Source: Owenia fusiformis
Lineage: Eukaryota > Annelida > Polychaeta > Sabellida > Oweniidae
Assembly: GCA_903813345.2 (NCBI GenBank)
Contig: CAIIXF020000010.1
Location: forward strand, 11,154,349 to 11,214,348
Reading direction: 5' to 3'
Length of the DNA: 60,000 nucleotides
Position 1 is the first letter of the stretch. Each line of letters starts with the position of its first letter. Shown one piece after another: positions 24,101-39,100 of this stretch. The notes beneath the pieces are model-generated. The model was not told the origin of the DNA, ran no database searches, and worked only from the letters and a program-made list of their open reading frames with translations. The translations under genes and the position numbers were made by a program.

Positions 24101-27100
24101 TAAAGGTCTGAAGTTTAGAAAAACAAATGGTAAATATGGAGTTGCAAATTCTTTGCACTCAGTCAAAACTCTATTTGATATTGAAAAATCATAAAATATC
24201 AGCATACACTATCTTGGGCTATTTACTTGTGAGCATTGCTGATTTAAGCTATGATTTTGATTCAGTTGAGAAAATTCCTGTAGAATCTATAGAAATATCC
24301 TCTTCTATTTTACCCCCAAGTGAAACAACATGAATAAAAGAATACTGCACGCAATATCAGGCTAGATTTGTTTTAAAACGTCTGACGGAAAATCTATATT
24401 TCCATTCAACATTGATCAGATTTCAGAACTCAATATTGTTCTAGTGCTGAATAATTGTTATGATTCTTGAATTTATATAAATTGCCATATTCCATTGTAA
24501 GAATACATTGAAACTACGTGCAACGTTGAAATTACATGCGATATGACTTGATTATAATCCCTATAATTCATTAATAATTAACAAGTTCTCAAATGGTGTT
24601 TTATTTATTCTAATCTCATAAATGACGTATTTAGTACATTTCGGGTTCATTTACAAGCTTCGTACTATTAGTGATAAATAATTCAGCGAAAATGGCTGAA
24701 ATAAAAGTAAATTAATAGCAGATAAGATATGAGTATTGCTTACATTATTAAGTCAACAATACACCAATTAGCAGCCATTTTGTTGTCTATTTTAGACATT
24801 TTAAACGAAGTGCTAACAAACTCCAAGGCAACTAAAATTCCTTCCGATATTGTTGAAAGGTATTGGTCTCATAATCAATGTCTGTATATTGGAAACGATG
24901 GTCGTCGGTAGCTTTCATATATCGAGTTGTTTGTACAGTGAAATAGTGGGTTCTCTACTTGTTCCACATTTCCCGTTAGGGGCACTTGCGATATTGTAAT
25001 CCCTGTCAGTCTTTCCATAAGTAATATAACATGTGTAGTTAAGAACATTTAAATTGAAAATAAAAGTGTCTTGCGAACTTCAGCTGATCATAAATGTGAA
25101 AATTCACCTTAAGAATATAATTTAAAAGTAACACCCTTTGCATATATTCCTCTTGTCCAAATTAAGTAACGCGTTGTTACATTCCTTACGTTGAACTAAC
25201 TGAATGAATTCCTGTATAATACCTTCTTTGGGTTGTTTCTTAGTTGTCACACTCTTATCGATTTCAATTACTTGCTCTAGCAAGCTTTTAAATCCCCGAA
25301 TTCTAAACAACATGGCATCGATATCATTTAAATGACCCCCCATATCAGCGATATCCTCCTGTCGTAACAATAATGTGGTTGGGAAGATAAATGATGAAAT
25401 CGTTGTTGGAAATACTGGGCGCTTTCTGTTAATATGTGGGTGGAATTGTATATTTGTGCTCACATAGACAATTCTGAATTGAGGGTGTACACTGATTATA
25501 ACAATGTGAATGCCGTAGAGTCGTTTCTTGTAGCAATATGTTGTAGAGTGGGCTAGGCTCACATAATAAGGCCACTTATATAACTCAAATGGCGTTCCTC
25601 CTCTAAGGCTAGAAGGAGCGGTCTGAGTATTAAGAGTTTCATTTCCCTTTTGAGCAATTAGGCATCTTCCTAGATCTGGGCTACATTCTAGGATTATTAA
25701 AGGATCGAAATCATAAACAAAATACAAAGTGTCATTGCTTACCAAAGGGCACCAGTTTTTCTCAGTCTTTTTCATTGGAATCATGGTTTTGTTTTCTGAG
25801 TACATTCGAAATTTGATGAGTTCTCCTGTAGTATATGAGAGCATATACATGTGAAAGGATTCGTCTCTCCAATTTTGCATGTCAAACACTATATATGGAT
25901 GTTCCCTAATTCTAAACATTCTAGAATCTCTAGGCCCATTTCGTTCACTTTCTGATGTTATCAAACCTAGAATTGAGCCCATGTTTAAAGGTTTAAACCC
26001 TGATGAATATAGCCTTGTTACTAAGACATTAGTTGGGGCTTTGTTTTGTATGCCATCTTGTGGGACATTCCTACTGCGAGATACTAAAATATGAGTTCCG
26101 TCATCATTTTCCAAGATGGCAGGTGACATGAAGTACGATCTTACAGCATCCTCCGGATCTGATCTTTTTACGATAGAGCCAAGTTCTGTTGAAAAAGTAT
26201 GCAAAAATCCAGTCGATATTTGTGATTGGATTTTCTTCATATTTGCCATATGTAGGCCAGATAGTTTGGTTCTATGAGTATAATGTTCCTGCATGTTAAC
26301 ATATGTGTGTTTTTGTATATGTTCAGAGTTGTAGATATCATCCTCTAGTGTAAGTATGTTATCAGGGATGTCTATATTATCAGGGATGTCTATATTATCT
26401 GGGTTGTCTATTTCAAGACTGAGTTGTAAGTAGATAGAGAGGAGAAATAGAGGTATGACCATCATTAGACATACCCCAGTCATTATCACTAACTGTCTTC
26501 TCTTCAACATCTTTCACAACCTTCTTGGTATTTCTCTTGGTAGTCACTCTGTCGGTCTTTTTGGCAACCATACTGAAGCAGCTTTAAGCCTGGAATTGAG
26601 GTTCATGTATATTATATTCTAAGTTCATTTTATTTCAAAAATTTTAACCAAGATTATATGGCAGATGAACTTATATTGGGCATATATGAAATGAAATGAA
26701 AACACCCTGGACGAAATAATTATTTTAGTTAATTGAGTAATTTGGCTTAGTTACTTGGACCATTTATACCCGGGCATTTATATCTGTATCTATAGGTAAA
26801 TATTAAAGCTGTTCCATTTTGCGTACCTAAGAATTTGTTAAACACGAATACTATTGGGATAAGACTATTTCATATTGTATGAGAACAATTTCTGATCTTT
26901 TCACTATTTTAGCAATAAATTCAACAAGAATATAAACCTAAAAAAATCAACTTTTTAAATGTTACTAATTGGCATTCTGTATAATGTAGAACAATGGATG
27001 TATATGTTAGAACAATATTAAATATAAGCAACTAGAGTCAGTACTATTGATTCGAATATACAAGTATCAAAAACACCAGTCTGTCAAGGAAAATAACTTC

Positions 27101-30100
27101 ACTTTGAGTAGATGTGGTTCTATTGATTAAACATTGAGTAGATCTTGATGAAAAAATATCTTGAGGCAATTAGAAAATTCTATAACCCCAGACCCAAGAT
27201 CGATATTTCAGGTCAAAAATGTAGTACTATAATTTAAGATTCAAATTAGAATTAATTACAGATATGATAAATTATTCTGTCAAACTTTATTCAAAGAACA
27301 CAAAACACTTAAATAATGAGCCAAACACTATTCATTGTATATTTTTCTAACCTTGCCATATATTCTGAAAATATTTTTATTTCCTGTAATCTAAGTGTGA
27401 TAACAATTAAGTTATCCCAAAGCCTTTTCAAATTTATATCCTACGTGTATGTTTTTTGAAAATATTGTGAAATATAATTTGATGTAATCAAGTTGCCTGT
27501 GCTCATTTGCTGAAATTTAATATTGAGTCATTTATTTAAAATTAGGAATTGTAATTTACAATGTTTTTGAATACCATACCAAACTTAGTCTTAGATGAGT
27601 TACTTATAAAAGGTACCTACTCTCTTGATAACATACTATTTTTCTTCAAATCGTGAATTATGAATGTATCTTCCTCATCGTTTGGTTGCAATGAAATGTA
27701 AATTATTTATTGATGCGTTCCACACACATGTAACCTAACAATGCCACCAACAAGAAGGGTATTCATATCCCATCATGCTTTGAGCTATATATTTTGAAAG
27801 TTATATAAAATCTGGGCCTATAAAAGTACAGACAAGTCCATAAGTTGTCACTATTTAAGTCTCTGAAAGCACAAGGAACATTGTACATATAAACAGTATA
27901 TGCTTAAAAGATAAAAGCAATTTACTTTACATAGTCATCTTGGGAACTATTACCTCTTCTGAAAACATAAACCTTTCTGCATTACGCAAAGGAGGTACTT
28001 GATCCCACATTTATTCTGTTTGATCTGTTTAACCATTTAATTGGTTGCAAAGTTCAAAAAGGTACCTTGAACAGGTAATTGCTAAATGCCTACAACAACC
28101 TCTGGTGTTTTGTATGACAAAATGTTGATGGTTTAGGAGATAACAATGAATAGAAATCAATTTTACATAGAGACACAGATGTTTCTGATGAACTTCCATT
28201 AGCATTATGATTCCTTTTACCATTTCACATACACACACAGTGATTAGCGTGATTGCTTTACATACATTGCAAAGGTATATTTTGCAGACATGTTAAAGTT
28301 ATATTAGAACTATAAACCCCATTCTGATACTCATACTTAATGCATTTTCCTTCTTGCAGTTTAATCATTCTAACAGATATGCAATCTGTCTTGTGATGAA
28401 GATATTTATGTATTATCATTATATTCTTTTAGAATGACTGTCATAAATACTGGTATATAGTACTATATTACAGTGCTCTCCCCACATTGAAATCACTGAG
28501 GTGCATCACCTTCAAAAATTCTCCTCAATGCAATTAGATGTGCCTCCTAAAATGTTACAATAAAAAATAAAGAAATTTTAAAATGTTGCACAAAAAATTA
28601 CAAAATTCTAAAATCTTGCACAAAAAGTTACAAAATTCTAAAATCTTGCATTAAAAAAGAAATACACTGGCTATTATTCTTTGCAGAATACTCATGATAT
28701 GATACTCAACAGGACCTGCTTTTCAATAATTTTCCATCTCCCATTTCTTTAAATAGGATATCACTGTCATATGATATTTGAGATTCTGACAGAATAAGTC
28801 ATATGTCACATAGGACATCAGGTGTTTATTGGATATGAGGCGTGTTAAAGTATAGGATATGTCAGTTTTGTAAAAAATTGATTCTTGAACTATCTATATA
28901 GAGATGTCACATTCGACTCAGTGATTCTACAAGTAGGCCACTTGTCCATGTTCCAAGAATACTTCTCTGGAAAGTATCATTCAGTTATTTAAAACATCAT
29001 TCTTGTCACTTAGCATGAATGCAGACTCTGCTAGGTATGATATTAGCTCATTCTGTATCTCCCTTGGGTTTAAATTGTACTAGATATGTAGAATTGAATT
29101 ACAAATATTTTTTAGATATTTATGTCGTATTCTTTTATGACTTCTTTCCTAACTCTCAGATTGATTCAAATCAACTTTATTCTTGACTAAGTACAAATAG
29201 ATATTCAGTTTGGTAAAAAGTAATTTTCAACTAGGTAAAGCTAAGGAGATCACTCCAGATCTAGATTGCTTTATATTAATTAATGCGAATCATTCATCCT
29301 GATTAATGCCATAATTGGCACTAGGCTCGTGTATTTGCCTCCCTTTCAGTCAGTTTTGAAGTTTCTTGATGTTTGTGTCCCGAAAGAACAAGACCTCGCA
29401 TCCCAAGTTTATATTACACATTACATATATGTAAGATGATACATACAATGCCATGCTACAATATTTCTCATATGTATATCTTAATTAGGTATACAATAAA
29501 AAGATCAGCTGGGGTGCCTTTATTAGCCACTGGCCAGAGGTCCATCTCTGTGGTTTGCTCTACATGTTCCACACAATGCTCAGATAATGAAGAAATCCAG
29601 ATTGCATTCATGGCTCATTAGCACTGGAGATATGCATAGATATTTAATATGTTGCCAGAGAATATTATGAGTTATTAATTTCCTTAGTAATCAATTTGTC
29701 ATACAGTGGGCTTGGATAGTCCTGTTTCTCCAGTGTGAGGCCAGAGACATTCTGGGTTATGTCACCACTCAGTACAGTAGAAATAATATTCTCATCATTA
29801 TCATCTGAGCGTTTAATCAGAATTTCTGACAAAAGATGAAATTAATGAAAACAATAAGAAACATATTAGAAATTATTTTGGTATTAGAATTACTACATAA
29901 TTCCCTAATTACCATATGAATTTGGTTAAAAGAACAGATATTCCCATATTCGCAAACACTTTTTGTCATGGTATGTTATACATGATTTACATTTAATGAT
30001 GTTATACATGATTTACATTTAATGAAGATCAATTTAAGTGTGGTAATTTGGACTGTAAATGTTTTTATGTGAAAATAATGGTCTATGCTTATAAAGTTTT

Positions 30101-33100
30101 ATCATACCTAAAATAGGTAAAATATTGTGGGGTAGGTGGCAGTGATTTACTTTTCTTGCCTATATATATTTCCAGATAAACTCGTTGAAGGATTGGTTTT
30201 CTTGGTATTCAAATCTAGAAGTATATAAGTTTTGGAACAATTGTTACATAAGTTTTACAGCTGCCATTTTTGATTTTAAGCTATGGTATCCAATAACAGG
30301 TGTCACATAATATACCCAACAGCTAAAACCAGAACAAATTAACTTGTGTTAGGTAAAAGTTAATAAATATCTTATTTTATTTTAAAAATAGGAAAATAAG
30401 TAGGTTTATAAGTATAATATATATCCTCGAGTCTTCATATGCCTTAGCTGACACATCGTGTGATTCCTACATCCATCCAGGGGTGCATATATTGAACTGC
30501 AATCTGAGCAGAATTCTACTTTGAGAGGCACACCCTTTACTGCCACTGCCATAGGGACTGTATATCACAAGTTATATTATTAACTAACTATACATGAAGC
30601 ACTTTGCCACCTGAGCTAGGACTAGTTATGTTGAATGTTCATATTATATATGGTGCTATCCTTTGAATGTAGTGATTGTCACTGTTAAACATCTGATGCT
30701 ACAATAATGGTGAACCAGGTTGTCATCAGGGTTTCACCAATCGTGTATTATTCTGATTCTATGCGCATGTCCCTAACCAATCACATATTATTCTGATTCT
30801 ATGTAAAAGTCCCTAACCAATCAAGTGTTATTCTGATTCTATGTAAAAGTCCCTAACCAATCAAGTGTTATTCTGATTCTCTGTGCAACTCCCTAACCAA
30901 TCAAGTGTTATTCTGATTCTATGCAACTCCCTAACCAATCGCGTATTATTCTGATTCTATGTGCATGTCCCTAACCAATCGCGTATTATTCTGATTCTAT
31001 GTAAAAGGCCCTAACCAATCGCGTATTATTCTGATTCTATGTAAAAGTCCCTAACCAATCAAGTGTTATTCTGATTCTATGTGCAACTCCCTAACCAGTC
31101 AAGTGTTATTCTGATTCTATGCAAGGCTCTAACCAATCAAGTGTTATTCTATTTTATGTGCAAGGCTCTAACCAATCAAGTGTTATTCTGATTCTATGTA
31201 AAAGGCCCTAACCAATCGCGTATTATTCTGATTCTATGTAAAAGTCCCTAACCAATCAAGTGTTATTCTGATTCTATGTGCAACTCCCTAACCAATCAAG
31301 TGTTATTCTGATTCTATGCAAGGCTCTAACCAATCAAGTGTTATTCTATTCTATGTGCAAGGCTCTAACCAATCAAGTGTTATTCTGATTCTTTGCAAGG
31401 CCCTAACCAATCAAGTGTTATTCTATTCTATGTGCAAGTCACTAACCAATCAAGTGTTATTCTGATTCTATGCAAGGCCCTAACCAATCAAGTGTTATTC
31501 TATTCTATGTGCAAGTCACTAACCAATCAAGTATTATTCTGATTCTATGTGCAACTCCCTAACCAATCAAGTGTTATTCTGATTCTATGCAAGGCCCTAA
31601 CCAATCAAGTGTTATTCTATTCTATGTGCAAGTCACTAACCAATCAAGTATTATTCTGATTCTATGTGCAACTCCCTAACCAATCAAGTGTTATTCTATT
31701 CTATGTGCAAGTCCCTAACCAATCAAGTATTATTCTGATTCTACGTACAACTCCCTAACCCCCCTATCACACCAAACTAGTTCTTACCCGTTCTAGCCAG
31801 TCCTACGAAAATGTCGTAAAACGGGCTCAATCTGGCTGCGGTCGGGGTATATGTCTAAAATAATTAGCTACCTCGTTCATAAACAGTCCTCAATACGTCC
31901 ATCTCATTCGCAGTTCGTTCAGGTCGCACCACGTCTGTGTGCAACGTAGTATAAACCGTCCCTTAGTCTAGAAGGTCATCATGACCTGATTACAGAACGG
32001 TATGGTCGCCATCGAATTTTGAATCGATTCAAAATTCTAAATCACATACCCCGTCCGGGAAAGTCCATGAAGTTCGTAAACAGACCGTAGAACGTTGTAG
32101 CTACGTTCATTCAGTCCGCACACAGTTTGAAACCGATTCGGCAACGTTTTGACGATCACCAGAATTTTTTTTAGCATGCTCTAAGTGCTGGAGGACCTAC
32201 TCGTTCTAGTAGTTTCATGAAGTTTGTAAACAGATCCCAAACGGTTCTTAGTGGGTTCTTAGTAAGTCAAATCCGTTCGTGCACAGTTTAAGCCCGTTTT
32301 CGAGAACGTAGTGAGAACTAGTTTGGTGTGATAGTAGGGTAACCAATCAAGTTTTATTCTGATTCTATGCAAGGCCCTAACCAATCAAGTGTTATTCTAT
32401 TCTATGTGCAAGTCCCTAACCAATCAAGTATTTTTCTGATTCTCTGTGCAAGTCCCTAACCAATCAAGTTTTATTCTGATTCTCTGTGCATGTCCCTAAC
32501 CAATCAAGTGTTATTCTATTCTATGTGCAAGTCTTAAATATCATATGTATATGAGCAACATTGCTTTCATGTTTGAATTAATATAGTTTAGTAAGTTTGG
32601 ATATTTTTGTAGTTTTCATATTTTGCCTCAATTTTTCTTGTTAGCGCTGTAGATTGACTGGTATCCAAAAACACATAAATATCAATTCTCTGTGAATTTT
32701 ATGTCTATTAATCTGATGTTGATGAATACGGTGTAATGAGACACTGCAAATACCTACACTGTGACTTGTATATGGTTTCAGTTGCCATAGCAACACCTAA
32801 AAACACCATGCGATAATGCAGAGATGTTGTGCTCATATTTTCCTCAAACACTTTAATAATGTAACATTTATAGTTTATAGGTTTGTTCATAATATATCGG
32901 AGCTGACTAATAAAGTCTTAGTCGAGCTAATATAATCGCATCTTTTTATATGGTGGAGTAGATATTGAATGATCCTTGGCTAGATAGGAATAATTAACTA
33001 CAATCATCTTCATCATTTTCTAGCATTATTCAGTGACTAGCAGTGACAACATCTTTTATAATTTCTACACAATGGCTGTATGAGCCTCTGGTATAGCCTA

Positions 33101-36100
33101 CGTATGATGATGTCACTCCTAAACCTCGGTTTTAACTTATTAGGTGCCTTGCTTCAATTATATTAATGACGAAAAAAGAAAAATGAGAAAATATGTAATC
33201 ATCTTTTGATTCAATCTAAATGTATCAACAAATAAGCATGAGCTTGTCATTGTAATATTTTTGGACGCCACCAGGACTGATTTTTTATTTAGTTTTGCAA
33301 TGAATGACATCTAAAATCCATTGGTAATCAAAATAATATTGCTATTTAGTCATATGTGGTGGAATTATTATGGAAAAACATACAAATTCTTACATCCATA
33401 GACTTTATTGGTTCGCTGTGATGAAACATTGACATGAAATATATCACTTTGTTGATTAAAGTTAATCGCAAATATGTCAGTTGTAATTATATTTTTGTGA
33501 ACTTTGCAGATGTATTCATCAGGCTTCTGAAAAACATAGACCTGTGATCATGATTTTTTCATCTTTGTCACATCTTTGTACAGGAACTAATATTTTTTGA
33601 TATCATGCGGAAAAACTGATTTCCCTGAATCAGTTGAAAAATTATATCCGAGAATCAAATGTTAGTAAAGAGGAAGAAAGAACGCAATGATTGAAATACT
33701 CGGAGATTGATAATAATGCTTAATTTTATAGTAATCTTAAGTTAAATTTGTTAGTTATCAGGGTCTGGATTATTCAGGAAGTTCAGACAATGACTGTCAT
33801 CAGCAATACCGAATGACAATCAGAATTCAATATCTGGTTTATATAATCGATTCAGTGATCTCCCCAGCATTAATGCAAGTGGGCACAGCACCCAATGAGA
33901 TTTTAAAAACGGGCTTGCACCCACCAATATTAAACACTTTGTTTCTTATGTGTTGCAGGAATGAAGCGCAGTGCAGATGATGATGGTATGGGTGGAAACA
34001 AACGTCCCCGTGGAGATGGCATGAAAGCAGAGCTGAGATTCCTTATCCACAGTCATGTATGTACATTGAAATAGCCAGCTTAGTATGTCAAACGCAAATT
34101 GGTGGCTTTAGTTTGTTGACTTATTGTAGATATATACAAAGAATTCAGAATACCCAAAATATTGTTACTATGACATCCTGATTTTTAGTATCTGACACAT
34201 CTTTGTAATAATCACAAGTAATCTTCCTCATTATATCTCCACCATTTAAAATCATATTAAATTGCATTTTAATATGCAACACTTTCAGTCTATTATTTCT
34301 ATCATACTCAAACTCTCATAAAATGCCTTGAACAATGTTAGATCATTTAACCCCAGACCTTAGATGAAATATTATCATCAATATTTTGTTACATTTATGA
34401 AAACAACACCCATTGTTGTCTAGTTTATATTATAGTTACATGGAGATACTGTCCATATTGACCATGGGTATTATTTAGTACTGATCAAAGTACTTGTTAT
34501 TCCAAATATCTACCTGATTGTAAACAAAAATAAAAATAGGCCTAAACAGGGCCTATACATATAATCCTTCAGATTCTGTCCTGTTATTGGTTATATACAT
34601 ATATGTATAGGCACCTTTACTGTGTTTCGTTCATTTATATGTACTTAAAGCCATATTGCATTTATAATGACAGTTCTCTTGTGTGTTTTCAGAATGCTGG
34701 TGGCATCATTGGAAAAGGAGGCACCAACATTAAGAGGCTTAGATCTGAGGTATGTCTATACCTAGAAATAGCTCTATAAGTAGAGAGAAAATATCATATT
34801 AATTTAATTTTTTTCATCCTGCCCTCTTGGCCTTATCTCCACTCCAACGAGACCAAAGTCTAAGTACAAATCTATAATCTGCCGTTCTGCCACAATTTCT
34901 TATCTTTTATTTATTTACTCAACCATGAGTAGTCTTGAGCAGCAGATGCCATCTTATGCTAACCTGATATATTCTTTAATGAAGAGCTTGGCTCAGTTTA
35001 CTGTACATTAATTATCCACCATAGTAATTCCTGAAATCGAGCCAATTTACCAGTAGAGTCTGTCATTAGGTACATTTGCTAGGATTGAATATTAGCATGT
35101 TTATTCCGATGACATTACATGCAATGAATACCATGCCTTGAAACTTGAATTAAATATTATGCCTGCTTTATTATATGATGATTTAATCTCCCTTCTCTCT
35201 CCACATCTCAGGTTCAAAACATTGGGAAATTCACCCGAAAGCCCAGAAGTCCTTGAGCAGATTTTTGAATATCCTATGTTTTAAATAATGACATTGTTCC
35301 TCTAGAATCTTGTAGAAACGGACCATATAAGGTCTGATCCACAGTTCTCGACCAACTGCATTAGTATTGCTAAGAATATTTATCCAATTTTCTTCTCCAG
35401 TCCAAGCCAGCTATTTGCCTTTCAAGATATTGATAGCAACTAGTCTCTATCATGCTTCTTGATAGATAAATTCCAAAATCCTTGACCGTGCGATCATGGC
35501 AAGTAACAGTCTGTGAACTATGATTCACACATGGACATAGTGTGTATTGGTAAACAATTTAAACCTGATATGCCTTGTTATGACTCTAAACAGACCTCAT
35601 ACATCATTTTTTTCCACCAAGGTAATCCTGGTTCCACAGCCTAGCCCACCAAGAAGAACGTGTATAAGAACGTTACCCTGGCCCAAGATTAAGGGACCCA
35701 AGATGCAATCCAGCCCAAGGGATTTGTTTTATAACCTTGTACATTTATTCCTCCATATAGGTCATTTATAGAGCTTTTAGCTCAATATTTATTCCCATAC
35801 AGGTTTCCTATGGATTTTAAGCTCACCAGCAACATGTGATAAATATATTCAATATTCAGTATAATAATGCTTTGCATTACTTGAATTTTCTCTCCTGACC
35901 TGATTTTGGGCCCACCCCGTATCGAATTGTGCCCCTCCCGCCCGATCTGATCCAACCCATGTGTCTCCATTGGATATGCCGAGCAGTACAAGGCCAATGT
36001 AAACGTACCAGACTCAGAAACCCCAGAACGGTAAATCACCCTCCTTTATCTGAGTACAGTCCAGGTTGACGTGGGAGAGAGTGAGACTGAGAGTGAGATA

Positions 36101-39100
36101 GATAGAGAGGAAGAGAGTGTGAAAGAGCGTGTGAGAGAGAGAGTGCATGTGCTTTGTGGTGTTCGAGAAAGGGATAGACATTGTAGCCACGGGTCATGCA
36201 ATATCTAAGACTTGTTTTTACCTCACAATTTGAATCATAATCATCATTCACATTTCATCTTATTTTGCCAACATTAATCACAAACTGTAGAGTTATAATT
36301 GTTATCTCTGCGTTGTTAGTCCTTTTCAACATTTTACCACAATCTTTTTAATGAGAACTTTGGGAATGTTAATTGAAAGTTTTGAGAATGTTAATTGAAA
36401 GTTAGGCCATGTATGATTTGAAAAAGCACAATACTGGGATCCACATTTTGTTGGCAAAATTAGATGTTACCTGCTTATAACTTTGCCTATGTTACCCTAG
36501 TCAGTTCAATTTAGATATTAGCTGGGGCTCTAATGCATGGGATATCAGGGTATATATTATACGCATAGACTAATGATCTACTTTATCACCAACGCTCATT
36601 CATTTATTCCACAATTTGATGCGTAATACTTCATAAATGTGCTTTATATTTCTGTACAAGTTGATGCATTTTTATATTGTCAAGGGATTCTGATGGTTGT
36701 AATATGAAAGGAAAGTTCCAATGGTTTGGCCCATGAGTGATTTAAAACCTACCACAGTTATGTTATTCCTTAAAACATGCACCGAGTTGACTTTATTAAT
36801 TGATTAGTTCAACTCCCGGCTTCTGTTTAACCTTTCATGCCCAAATATTTTGATCCCAAATGTATATTTGTTTTCCTTTCACCCCTTATCGTACCAACAT
36901 AGCCTTTACTTCGATTCTTGGAATAGTCCATAGCTAATGATTAAGGGGTGGAAGGATGAAAGTATTGTATTGATAAAGGCTGCAGTCTATTGTATGCTAT
37001 TGAACTGTAAAGCATTCATTCCCAGGCTGTTCAATAAAATATGGTGATGAATATTGATGTGCTACTGGTTCAAGCCTTAAACAATTCTCCTCATAGATAT
37101 CTCCCTATTTATCTTACCATTACAGTAGATTTCACCTTCAACAAGCATTTAAAGATTCTTCTAGGCATACAGTGCATATAAACGCTGAAACTCCCTATAT
37201 ATGTTGATTTTTTATGTCACACTGTCAGTTTTTTATCATAATTCTTTTATTATTTTTTGGTTAATCATTTCCCAAAATACAAATGACACACAATTCCTGA
37301 ATTATAAATTTTCATAATTTCAATAGTTTATTTGAAGTGTTGTTAATCATATTTTTCTTGGTATATGGGGGCTGGGTGACTTGTATTTATGAATGATCCT
37401 AACCCCAAGATTACCTTTACCTATCAATCATAGCAACTGTTGCTATAGCAACTCCTTTATGATGTCACTATGGTAATCTTTGGATATGGATTGTTCTGTA
37501 GACTGAGCCCTGATTGTGGATGTTGTTTTGTAGGGTCCTAACTGTGGGTGCCCCTATTGATACCATCATGAAGATAATGACAGAAATCATACCACTTCTG
37601 GAGACTGTAAGTATGATGTGAATTAGTTTTGTTTTATCACTGGTCACAATGATCCCACCAGCATTGAAGCAAGTGGGTGGTGTATATACTAGAGATTTTG
37701 AAAATAGGCTTGCACCCATTTTCCCAAAGTTCAGAATGACAAAAATCATGAAAAATTGAATATTTTGACCAACTGAATTGTCCTAAATACTTGGTTATCA
37801 CATAATTTGTTGCCCTTTATATCTAGGCATTCAAGTTCTGGTGGTGACATGTTTTTATAGTCAACTTTTTGTGAATGGTGTTCAGCTGTCTGCATTCAGG
37901 GTTTGACGTCTGTAACACATTTTTATAACTTCCAATAACTGGTGGTGACATTTTGCCATGTTAATGCCTTGTATTCTTTTTTAACTGCTATTATATATTA
38001 TAACATGCACAAGTTATATGATCCCCACAAGTTCAATGACACCTATTATTAAATGAAATCTAAGTTGAGATGCCTTGTATTCTTTTTTCACTGCTATTAT
38101 ATATTATAACATGCACAAGTTATATGATCCCCACAAGTTCAATGACACCTATTATTAAATGAAATCTAAGTTGAGATGCCTTGTATTCTTTTTTCACTGC
38201 TATTATATATTATAACATGCACAAGTTATATGATCCCCACAAGTTCAATGACACCTATTATTAAATGAAATCTAAGTTGAGATGAAAAATCTCAAAAACA
38301 ATGAATCTGGATCTTTTCCGGATCTTACCGATGTTACCATGACATCTCTTGGCTTAGAAGAATTGAGATGTCATAAAGTCAATTATGTTTTTATGTTACC
38401 ACCACAAGAAGTGACATATCGTATAGTCCCAAACTATTTGCAGACAATGTTTGGTGTTCGGCATCTGTAACAAATGACAGGTGGTGACATTTTGCATGTA
38501 AATGCCTCGTTTTCTCTAAATGATGATATTTTAAGAATTTAGTCTTATATACAACCCTATTATATTATAGTGTTAGTATATATTAGAGCCCTATATATAA
38601 ATGGAGGGATGGTAGCTCAGAGGAAATCACAGGAGAAGCATTTCCTCAGATATGATTATACTAAATAACACTTTTAATCAAGGAATATTGGTATGAAGTA
38701 ATTGGAATTGAAACTAATCTTGCAATATAATCATCAAGTCTCCCCAGTTTTACTAGGGAGGTGAGGGGTGAATTATATATCTACAAAGGGGTGGTCTCAA
38801 TCTTGTTTAGGGTCTATGTTTGGCATCTTAGGAAGCATCTTAAAACTGCTTGTCTTATACCATCTCTATAATCTTTTAGATATTTTTTTCATCGTTACTT
38901 TATTAAATACATCAAATCTTCCCCGTCCTCTTCAATTTATCATGTATGAATCTCAAATTCATGGTGTTATTTATCTGGGTATATTACCGAAGAAAATGAA
39001 TGAATGAATGAACTCAAACTATACTCAGAAGAATAAGTTTTTTACTGTAACGGTTATAAATACACAAAAAATTCTCAAAATTTAGTTGAAAGCATTTTAT

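Larger units (their letters stand above)
18176..25121 (+). other. hnRNP K intron 1, first part
   Basis: Starts with donor GTAAGC. No coding exon is recognised up to the nested gene. It holds degenerate ~25-bp repeats (18930-19215), a (TTTG)n tract and a ~25-bp array (20770-21115), listed separately. Segments near 19246 (CAGTGAAACCTGT) and 23413 (CAGTAAAACCC) resemble transposon termini but lack visible partners. Several 60-110-codon open frames show no family resemblance. Confidence 0.5.

Noticed and set aside
30736-32532. CRISPR-like appearance of repeated units
   Set aside because: Units are contiguous without unique spacers, vary in length, and the DNA is animal with introns; this is a minisatellite.
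35217-35265. Exon-like stretch after ACATCTCAG in hnRNP K intron 3
   Set aside because: No frame matches KH1. The true 44-base exon was found at 35987-36030 and restores the conserved VPDS...PER block and the phase.
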